NCBI GenBank assembly: GCA_945835865.1
Contig: CAMAJQ010000075.1
Coordinates: forward strand, 1-5,434
Origin: an uncultured Clostridia bacterium
GTDB lineage: Bacteria; Bacillota; Clostridia; Christensenellales; Borkfalkiaceae
Length of the DNA stretch: 5,434 nucleotides
Direction of reading: 5' to 3'
Position 1 is the stretch's first letter, and every line of letters starts with the position of its first letter. The position numbers and the translations under genes were made by a program. The notes under the pieces were generated by a model. The model was not told the DNA's origin and did no database searches. It saw only the letters and a list, made by a program, of their open reading frames with translations. Of the stretch, positions 1 to 5,434 are shown in pieces.

Positions 1-979
1 CGCAATTCTTCCCGCGGAGAACGAAATCTTCGCCGTCTATCGAAAGAGGGGTGACGTCGTATACGCTTTCACCGTATACGGAAACCCATTTGCCGATCTG
101 CTCTAAAATTCCCTTTTCAATGTCGGAAAGGCTTCCGTCTCCTTTCGGACCGACGTTCAGAAGATAGTTGCAGCCGAATTTGCGGCAATCGGTCAGATCG
201 GTCAGGTAGGATTCCACGCTCTTGAAACTGATATCGACGGCGGAATATCCCCAGTTGTTGTTCATGATCTGACACATTTCACCTGCCCGCGGACGGTCGG
301 AATTGTCGACGAAAACGGGTTTTCCTCTTTCAAACGTCACGCTGTCCAACTCGTAGTGCCCCACCTTCCCCTGAAAGGAAAGACCGGTGTTATTGATGAT
401 CATCGCGTTCGGAAGATGCTTGCGGATGACGGCGTACAACTCGTCTTCCTCCCACGAGTCCTCCGGGCGATCCCACATTCCGTCAAACCAGAACCCTCCG
501 ACCTCGCCGTATTCGGTGCAAAGCAATCCGATACTCTCCCTCAGATAGCGGAGATACGCCTTGAAATCCGTCCGATACCGTTCGTCGTGCCAGTCGAGAA
601 GGGTGTGGTAGAAAAAAGGAAGCAGCCCCTGCGCACGGCACTCGTCGACGAATTCGCGGACGAGATCCCGTCCCGTCGGCGTATGCACGACGTCGTAATC
701 GGACAACCCGCGGGTATCGTAAAGAGAAAACCCGTCGTGGTGGCGGGTCGTCAGCGTGACGTATCGGCACCCCGCCTTTTTCGCCGCGCTGACAATTTCC
801 TTCGCAAAATCTTTTTTTACGTCGAATCTACCCGAAAGCGCTTCGTATTCTTTCTCGGGAACGTTATCGAAGCGATAGGTCCACTCCCCTTTCGCGAGGA
901 GGCTGTACAGCCCGAAATGGACGAACATTCCAAAACCGAATTTTTCAAAACGGGCAACGTAACCGAAATCCCTGTTCAT
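1..979 (-). CDS. Alpha-L-fucosidase, GH29 family (3' end cut by window edge)
   Basis: Predicted retaining exo-glycosidase that removes terminal alpha-L-fucose from oligosaccharides. I read 326 codons from ATG at 979; the frame is open at the left edge. GH29 hallmarks occur in order: 'GMFVHFGLYS' (about 17-26), 'GEW' (31-33), 'RHHDGFSLYDT' (79-89), 'GGFWFDGMW' (161-169) with D166 as the expected nucleophile, 'NNNWGYS' (240-246), 'LLNVGPKGDG' (273-282), and 'YGESVYDV' (302-309), which resembles the motif closing the GH29 barrel. The catalytic domain therefore looks complete, and only a C-terminal beta domain should be missing. E234 in 'AGEMCQIM' is a candidate acid/base, but that residue is poorly conserved in GH29. 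The N terminus (MNRDFGYVARFEKFG) has no signal peptide, so the enzyme is probably cytoplasmic and acts on imported sugars. The start is supported by a GAGGAG site seven bases upstream. It is the last visible gene of the operon. Family call is firm; linkage specificity is unknown. Confidence 0.93.
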   Translation of the reverse strand, partial: MNRDFGYVARFEKFGFGMFVHFGLYSLLAKGEWTYRFDNVPEKEYEALSGRFDVKKDFAKEIVSAAKKAGCRYVTLTTRHHDGFSLYDTRGLSDYDVVHTPTGRDLVREFVDECRAQGLLPFFYHTLLDWHDERYRTDFKAYLRYLRESIGLLCTEYGEVGGFWFDGMWDRPEDSWEEDELYAVIRKHLPNAMIINNTGLSFQGKVGHYELDSVTFERGKPVFVDNSDRPRAGEMCQIMNNNWGYSAVDISFKSVESYLTDLTDCRKFGCNYLLNVGPKGDGSLSDIEKGILEQIGKWVSVYGESVYDVTPLSIDGEDFVLRGKNC

Positions 980-986
980 CTTTTAT

Positions 987-992
987 CTCCTC
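987..992 (-). promoter_or_regulatory. Ribosome binding site of the fucosidase gene
   Basis: On the minus strand this reads GAGGAG, followed by seven bases (ATAAAAG) and the ATG at 979. It lies in the 22-base gap (980-1001) after the stop of the TIM-barrel lipoprotein gene. It fixes the fucosidase start, and the gap has no room for a terminator or promoter. Confidence 0.8.
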
Positions 993-1001
993 GTCTTGCG
1001 C

Positions 1002-2528
1002 TCAGTTCAGGACGATCAGTGCGCCTTCGCCGGCGTCAAGGCGAAGGGATACCCGACCTCCGACCGCCTTCTGCGAAACGGCGCGTTGCGTGATCTCGTA
1101 CAGGTAATCGTTCCCGTCGAAGGTAAGGGAGACGTCCGCCTTCTCCTTCGGGCTGAAATTGACGACGTATAACGCAGTTTTTCCGTAATAGTTGAAACAA
1201 CCGATCACGCAATCGTCGCCCGAAACGGATTTCAGTTCGTAATATCCGTTCTCCGCCTTTTCCGCCCCGTAGGAAAACTGCGCGTATTCGAACACCGATT
1301 TCTGCGCGTCTTCGCCGTGAACGAGGATCTTTTCGTTGTCCGCATGCATCAGAACGTGATCGATCGCCCGGATCTGTTCGTTGGCGCGCTTCGCGTAAAA
1401 ATACCAACGGGTGAGATTGCCGTCCGCGCCGATCAGTCCGTTGCGGTTCGCAAAATCGTACGTTCCGCCCGTTTCCTGGGCGAAATAAATGGGTTGGATC
1501 GCAGGGAAATACTGAATTCCCTTGGCGCCGTACGCCAAGGACATATTCACGTCGACCAGCAACTCCCCTTCGGAGGGGTAGGGATCGACCGTATCGATCC
1601 AGTCCGCATTGTCGTTCCACTGTCCGCCCGCCTGCATCATCCGCCACAGGGGCACGTCGTACTGCCGGCTGTATTTTCTGTAAACGGATAACAGCGAGTA
1701 CAATTTGTTCGCGACGTCGTACGAAGAAGTCTCCGCCGAAGTATAAGGATATTGCGTCGCGGAGAGAAATTTCGGAGTCTCCGTCGCCATATACCTCTCC
1801 ATATACTCGTCGTACGTTACGCTTTCGTCCGTATTGTACAGGTTATTCTCCCCGTTCCAATAACCGAGAACGTCCGTACAGGTATGAATACCCCATTCCT
1901 TCACGACGTCCAGAGAATAAAACGCCTTGCGGAATTCGTGCAGATTATCCAATTGTTTGGTGAAAGGTTCGTCCTGATCGTGCAGACCGAAAAACGACTT
2001 TCTGTTTCCGTTGTCGGAGATCTCGCGGATCAGCTCTTCCAGCCAATCCCACGTCTCGCCCGTCAGGTCGACGTCCTGCGTATGCGAACCGATCCTCTCC
2101 ATGACGGCGTAGGTATCGATAAAATATCCGATCCCGTATTTCTCGCCGAGTTCGAGTCCCTTCACGAGTTTATCGTTCGTCCCGCCCGTCGACCAGCGGT
2201 CTATGGTATATACGATAGTGTTGAGTCCGCAGTCCCGCAGTTGCCCGAACACGCGGTCGGAAAGATAGTCGGGATAATCGTTGCCGTCCATGCTTCCTCC
2301 CGCCGAATAAGGTCCGTAGAAACCGCCGATCGGCATGACGTCGTCTCCGAGCATACCGAAGGTGACGCTCGCGGGTTCGGAATACGAACGAGTCTTTGAT
2401 TCCGTATAATACATTCCATCGGCGTATCTGACCGCAGACGTGACCCGCGCTTCCTCCCCGCAACCGAATCCGGACGCAGCAAGACAAATCGCCGACGCAC
2501 AGGCTATGATCGAAATCGTCTTTTTCAT
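1002..2528 (-). CDS. Putative lipoprotein with glycoside-hydrolase-like TIM barrel and C-terminal beta domain
   Basis: 508 residues. Seen: a KK-led N terminus with a hydrophobic stretch (about 4-21) ending in 'GFGC', so C23 is a probable but non-classical lipidation site. A (beta/alpha)8-like region follows (about 64-390): 'PIGGFYGPYS' (66-75), 'DCGLNTIVYT' (99-108), 'FGLHDQDEPF' (180-189), 'ATQYPYT' (257-263), 'LWRMMQAGGQWN' (294-305), and 'SEGELLVDVNMSLAYGAKGI' (319-338). A small beta domain closes the protein (about 430-508, 'ALYVVNFSP' and 'GEGALIVLN'). The 'DEP' after a presumed strand 4 and the 'AYGAKGIQYF' segment resemble, from memory, uncharacterised clan-A-like hydrolases found beside bacterial CAZymes. 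E187 is the candidate acid/base; E320 or E322 may belong to the second half of the site. Substrate is unknown. A GTG at 2618 would extend the frame by 30 codons, but ATG 2528 is preferred because it starts the signal peptide, has a GGGGAGG site, and forms an ATGA overlap with the upstream gene. A non-catalytic sugar-binding role is possible. Confidence 0.8.
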   Translation of the reverse strand: MKKTISIIACASAICLAASGFGCGEEARVTSAVRYADGMYYTESKTRSYSEPASVTFGMLGDDVMPIGGFYGPYSAGGSMDGNDYPDYLSDRVFGQLRDCGLNTIVYTIDRWSTGGTNDKLVKGLELGEKYGIGYFIDTYAVMERIGSHTQDVDLTGETWDWLEELIREISDNGNRKSFFGLHDQDEPFTKQLDNLHEFRKAFYSLDVVKEWGIHTCTDVLGYWNGENNLYNTDESVTYDEYMERYMATETPKFLSATQYPYTSAETSSYDVANKLYSLLSVYRKYSRQYDVPLWRMMQAGGQWNDNADWIDTVDPYPSEGELLVDVNMSLAYGAKGIQYFPAIQPIYFAQETGGTYDFANRNGLIGADGNLTRWYFYAKRANEQIRAIDHVLMHADNEKILVHGEDAQKSVFEYAQFSYGAEKAENGYYELKSVSGDDCVIGCFNYYGKTALYVVNFSPKEKADVSLTFDGNDYLYEITQRAVSQKAVGGRVSLRLDAGEGALIVLN

Positions 2529-4300
2529 TTTCGTTTCCTCCCCTTCAAAGCCGGAACAAAGCAGAGTGCAATCGTGCAGGCCAGCAATCCCGCTCCTCCT
2601 GAAACGGAGGAGGCGCACCCCTTCTTTCCGCCGTCGGTAACGGTGAACCCGTAAGTCAGATCGGCTTCGTCGGGCGACGTGTTATAACCGTAATCATCCG
2701 TTTTTTCCCGCAGATTGGAACGGAAACCGGGATCTTCAAGAAGGATCGCGTTTGCGTCCGTATTGCGGAAAGTCAGGTTGTCGATCACCATATTCTGCGC
2801 CATTACGTAGCCCGGTCCGCCGGCGGGAATGCCGAATGCGCCGCAGGAGAAAATACGAACGTAACCGAGAGGAGTATTTCCCATATCGTAGATAAACTGG
2901 GGCGCACCGTAATCGGCTTCCTCCGTCAGTTTGAGATAGAGAGCCACAACCCCGTCGTTTACGGTGAATTTCAGGGTAAAAGACTCGTCGTTTTCGTAAT
3001 TCTGATCCCAGAGGTTGAGTCCTTTCCCTCCCGCCGAGTCGACCTTCATCGACTGGAGAGAGAGCAGGTTGTAACTGCCGTTATTGTCGTACAGACAGTA
3101 TCTCGGAGCCGTGTACTCCGTCCACCTTTGGATCTGATGCCCCCAGGGAACACCTTCGATCAAAAGGTACTTGGCGTATAAGGGAGTGGAATCGACAAGC
3201 AGTGCGGTCGAACTCATACCGAACGCGATCCCGAACCAGCAGGAGATCGGTCTGACCACGTTGGCAGAGATCTCCGCGTCCGTTTTCCCCGAAAGAGAAA
3301 AACCTTCGGTAAATTCCGCCCGTCTCTGGAAATAAACGATATCCATTTCCATTTCAAAGTTGGAATATTCGTATTTGGTGTCGATCTGCACGCTCGTTCC
3401 GTTTTCGATCGCGAGGGCTCCGTCGTTCGCGTACACCCGCGAAGGAGTCAACGGGCTGGCGTTGCTCTGCGTGTACAAATAGTTTTTATTGTAACAGGAT
3501 ACTCCGTCGTGCGTAAAGGTCTCGGTAAACTCGACGTTCTGCGCCACGAAATATTCGCGAGCGGTCACTTCCGTCCGGGATACGAAAACTTCCTCGTAGC
3601 CCGCCCCGTAAAACCCGACGAAGCCTCTGCCGTCGCCGGAGATCTGCACGGCGGGATATTCCCGGATCGCCGTTCCGCTCGCCCAGTCGTAAAGCCCTAC
3701 CGAGACCTCGCCCGAAGAAGAAACGTCCAGGTTCAGGAGAAACGCATTGTTGTACGCGACGTTTACGACGGTCGCAAGGCGGATGAGTTCTTCCGTCCCG
3801 TTCTCCGTGTACGCGTAAGCGCCGATTGCGACGGCATCCGCCCCTCTGCCCGTTTTACCGTAAGTAAAGCGAAGCTCGAAAGAATCCGTGGCGCCGACCG
3901 TCGCCGCGAGTTTTTTCATTCCGAAACAGACGGAGAAAGTGCCCGTCTCCTCCGTTTCCGCATTTTTCAGCGCGGCGATCTCGATTTTAGACGAAAAGCG
4001 GAAAAGTTCTTCTACGCCGTAGTCGCCGTAATTGAGGATCGCCGTATTGGCGACAAGTTTCGCCGTCTCTCCGTTTTTCGTCGAAAAGATCGCCGTATCG
4101 CCCGAAAAAGAGACGTTGCCGTTTGCATAATACGCGCCGTCGCACTGCCCGCCTTGAATCTCTTCGCCTGAAAGAACGGTCACGTAGCCGCTGCCCGCCG
4201 ACACCCCGGCGGGGCGGGAAACCCTTCCCGCAACCAGGCAGAAACCGAAACATAAAAGAAGCGATAACGCGATTATTTTCTTATTTTTCGTTCTTCCCAT
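2525..4300 (-). CDS. Exported protein with two beta-sandwich-like regions and a C-terminal anchor-like tail
   Basis: 591 residues; no named family recognised. Seen: basic start (MGRTKNKK), hydrophobic core (about 9-25) and a possible signal peptidase site after 'VSA' (33-35). Two beta-rich regions follow, about 40-250 and 255-515. The second has features of concanavalin/LamG-like or DUF1080-like folds: 'VEFTETF' opening, 'NDGALAIENG' (292-301), 'YSNFEMEMDI' (312-321), 'FTLKFTVNDG' (441-450), and a closing 'VIDNLTFRNTD' (505-515). The first has a similar layout (FELRFTYG, VGLYDWASG, GFVGFYGAGYEEV), hinting at a tandem duplication. The C terminus has a 'GGKKGC' motif (557-562), a Gly/Ser-rich stretch, a hydrophobic segment (about 568-585) and 'KGRKRK' at the end, resembling a cleaved or retained surface-anchoring signal. 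No catalytic residues are evident, so glycan binding or scaffolding at the cell surface is the inference. ATG 4300 directly follows the stop of the solute-binding gene and has GGAG seven bases upstream. Exported and tail-anchored is well supported; function is not. Confidence 0.8.
   Translation of the reverse strand: MGRTKNKKIIALSLLLCFGFCLVAGRVSRPAGVSAGSGYVTVLSGEEIQGGQCDGAYYANGNVSFSGDTAIFSTKNGETAKLVANTAILNYGDYGVEELFRFSSKIEIAALKNAETEETGTFSVCFGMKKLAATVGATDSFELRFTYGKTGRGADAVAIGAYAYTENGTEELIRLATVVNVAYNNAFLLNLDVSSSGEVSVGLYDWASGTAIREYPAVQISGDGRGFVGFYGAGYEEVFVSRTEVTAREYFVAQNVEFTETFTHDGVSCYNKNYLYTQSNASPLTPSRVYANDGALAIENGTSVQIDTKYEYSNFEMEMDIVYFQRRAEFTEGFSLSGKTDAEISANVVRPISCWFGIAFGMSSTALLVDSTPLYAKYLLIEGVPWGHQIQRWTEYTAPRYCLYDNNGSYNLLSLQSMKVDSAGGKGLNLWDQNYENDESFTLKFTVNDGVVALYLKLTEEADYGAPQFIYDMGNTPLGYVRIFSCGAFGIPAGGPGYVMAQNMVIDNLTFRNTDANAILLEDPGFRSNLREKTDDYGYNTSPDEADLTYGFTVTDGGKKGCASSVSGGAGLLACTIALCFVPALKGRKRK
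2537..2543 (-). promoter_or_regulatory. Ribosome binding site of the TIM-barrel lipoprotein gene
   Basis: On the minus strand this reads GGGGAGG, eight bases before ATG 2528. It lies inside the last codons of the upstream gene (the GRKRK tail) and accompanies the ATGA stop/start overlap at 2525-2528. It decides in favour of ATG 2528 over the upstream GTG at 2618, and suggests translational coupling. Confidence 0.8.
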
Positions 4301-5434
4301 TTACTTGCTCCATTCATCCCAGTTCAATTTCACGAGAGCGTTCAACTGCGCCCAGAGATCGTCCGCCGTCTTGTAGTCCGCCCCGTTGGAAGCGATGAGA
4401 GGTTGCGTAACGCCCAGATTGCAGAATTCGTTCATGTTGTACTTCGTGAAGACGGACGACGCGCTCTTGGGGCTGGTCACGGCGATCTGCGATTCACAGA
4501 AGGCAAACTGCGTCTTTTCCCATTCTCCGAGCGAAGAAATATCGTAAGAAGAGCGACAGGGTCCCGGCAATCCCGTGGCGTCCGTAAAGATCTGAAGCCC
4601 GAGATCGGAATAGAACAGTTTCAGAAACGCTTTCGCCGCCTCCTGCGCGGGAGAATAAACGGGAATAAAAACGTACTGCTGGCAGGCGTTGTTGAACATA
4701 TAATTCCGCGCGTCCCGGATCCTGATAAAAGTGCTTTCCAGGCAAGCCGTGTTTCCCGCGTTGCATTCGGCGTAAGTTTTCCCTTCGTCGACTGCGGAAA
4801 CGATCGCCGAGAGTTTTTCGTCCGACATGTTTTTGTCCGCCCCCTCGAAGGTCTCCACGATGGAACTGATGACCGGCGTCCTCATCATGCGGAGCTTGCC
4901 CGCCTTTTCCTTCATCGCGTCGTCCTTCGCGGATTCGCTCAGAAGCCAGTTTCCGTTGACGGTCATCGCAGCCTCGCCGTTCATGAAGTTCGCCTGCACC
5001 GTGGTGAAATCGGTGGTGACGCAGTTTTTATGAGTCGTCTTGCTCGTCAGAAGGTTCTGAAGCACCTTGACCGCCTGATATCTGCCGTCTTTCCGGGTCA
5101 GAACTTCCTGAGAAGGAGAATTTCCGTTTTCGTCGGTCAGCGTCATCAACGTGTCGTTTCTGTAATCTATTCCGTCGTACTGCGCTTCCCATGCGGAAAG
5201 AACGTAGTTCCAATATCCGTTGGTTTCGGAATTGTTATAGAAAATCCATGGCTCCACGATGTTTCCGTTCACCTTATATCCGTTCAGTTTGAATTCGAGC
5301 GTCCAGTTGACGAGTTCCTGCGTCGTATTGAAAACTTCGTCCTCCCCCACGTAGTCGGTATTGTAGACGATACCGCACCATCCGTTTCCGTAGTTGAGGA
5401 AACGGGTCGTTCCGTCGACGTTCTTCATTCCGTC
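4301..5434 (-). CDS. Carbohydrate ABC transporter extracellular solute-binding protein (5' end cut by window edge)
   Basis: 377 residues remain, open at the right edge ('DG' precedes the first visible Met, so that Met at 5428 is internal). Seen: 'GNGWCGIVYNTDYV' (16-29), matching the 'G..YNtd' hinge region of sugar-binding proteins; 'FMNGEAAMTVNGNW' (150-163), the strongest family signature; 'MMRTPVISSI' (183-192); 'VFIPVYSPAQEAAKAFLKLF' (255-274), the usual C-lobe helix; and a final 'LNWDEWSK'. This fits the bacterial extracellular solute-binding family 1 type, which captures oligosaccharides outside the cell and delivers them to a two-permease ABC importer. Proteins of this family usually run 420-550 residues, so roughly the first 100 or more, including the lipoprotein signal, lie beyond the window. 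No permease gene follows; they should be upstream or elsewhere. Eight cysteines are visible, more than expected for the family. The stop TAA at 4303-4301 abuts the next ATG. Family confident; ligand unknown, with a fucosylated glycan suggested only by context. Confidence 0.9.
   Translation of the reverse strand, partial: DGMKNVDGTTRFLNYGNGWCGIVYNTDYVGEDEVFNTTQELVNWTLEFKLNGYKVNGNIVEPWIFYNNSETNGYWNYVLSAWEAQYDGIDYRNDTLMTLTDENGNSPSQEVLTRKDGRYQAVKVLQNLLTSKTTHKNCVTTDFTTVQANFMNGEAAMTVNGNWLLSESAKDDAMKEKAGKLRMMRTPVISSIVETFEGADKNMSDEKLSAIVSAVDEGKTYAECNAGNTACLESTFIRIRDARNYMFNNACQQYVFIPVYSPAQEAAKAFLKLFYSDLGLQIFTDATGLPGPCRSSYDISSLGEWEKTQFAFCESQIAVTSPKSASSVFTKYNMNEFCNLGVTQPLIASNGADYKTADDLWAQLNALVKLNWDEWSK
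4308..4311 (-). promoter_or_regulatory. Ribosome binding site of the beta-sandwich protein gene
   Basis: GGAG on the minus strand, seven bases before ATG 4300 and within the last codons of the solute-binding protein gene. The intervening bases include that gene's TAA stop, which abuts the ATG, so terminating ribosomes could reinitiate directly. Confidence 0.65.

Noticed and set aside
58..80. Two copies of the palindrome CGTATACG separated by seven bases, able to form a stem-loop
   Set aside because: They fall inside the fucosidase coding sequence and arise from the repeated Val-Tyr codons of 'SVYGESVY', which matches a conserved GH29 motif. No sign of an operator or terminator (no U-tract).
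980..1001. Possible terminator or promoter between the TIM-barrel gene and the fucosidase gene
   Set aside because: Only 22 bases, with the ribosome binding site occupying the middle; no inverted repeat or T-run is present.
356..1093. Plus-strand open frame of 245 codons opposite the fucosidase gene
   Set aside because: It lies antisense to a clear GH29 gene, its translation is rich in Arg/Pro/Val with no recognisable motif, and it runs across the junction of two real genes. It is a codon-bias shadow.
1752..2399. Plus-strand open frame of 215 codons opposite the TIM-barrel gene
   Set aside because: Antisense to a convincing exported protein, with no domain-like pattern. The same holds for the plus-strand frames at 1317-1691 and 3509-4171.
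2529..2618. Thirty-codon N-terminal extension of the TIM-barrel lipoprotein from a GTG at 2618
   Set aside because: It would bury the signal peptide, overlaps the upstream gene heavily and is Arg/Cys-rich. The ATG at 2528 has its own ribosome binding site and forms the ATGA overlap.

Overview
The window holds four consecutive genes, all on the minus strand and reading right to left. It has almost no non-coding space. The two outer genes run off the window edges. In transcription order they are: the C-terminal part of a carbohydrate ABC-transporter solute-binding protein (5434-4301); an exported protein with two beta-sandwich-like regions and a C-terminal anchor-like tail (4300-2525); a predicted lipoprotein with a glycoside-hydrolase-like TIM barrel (2528-1002); and a GH29-type alpha-L-fucosidase lacking only its C-terminal end (979-1).

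The junctions are very tight. The first stop codon abuts the next start (TAA then ATG). The second junction is a four-base ATGA overlap. The third is a 22-base gap that holds a GAGGAG ribosome binding site. No terminator or promoter is visible, so the four genes very probably form one transcript whose promoter lies beyond the right edge.

The content suggests a glycan-foraging locus. A surface binding or scaffold protein and a surface lipoprotein with a hydrolase fold would act outside the cell. The solute-binding protein would deliver freed oligosaccharides to an ABC permease encoded elsewhere. A fucosidase without a signal peptide would remove alpha-L-fucose inside the cell. A fucosylated host or plant glycan is a plausible substrate, but that is inference.

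The ABC-type sugar binding protein, lipoprotein signal, strong GGAGG-type ribosome binding sites and Gram-positive-style basic C-terminal tail point to a Bacillota/Clostridia-like bacterium. An uncultured gut lineage such as Christensenellales is possible, at low confidence. No mobile element, RNA gene, CRISPR array or defence system is seen. The least described parts are the anchored beta-sandwich protein with its 'GGKKGC' tail and the TIM-barrel lipoprotein.
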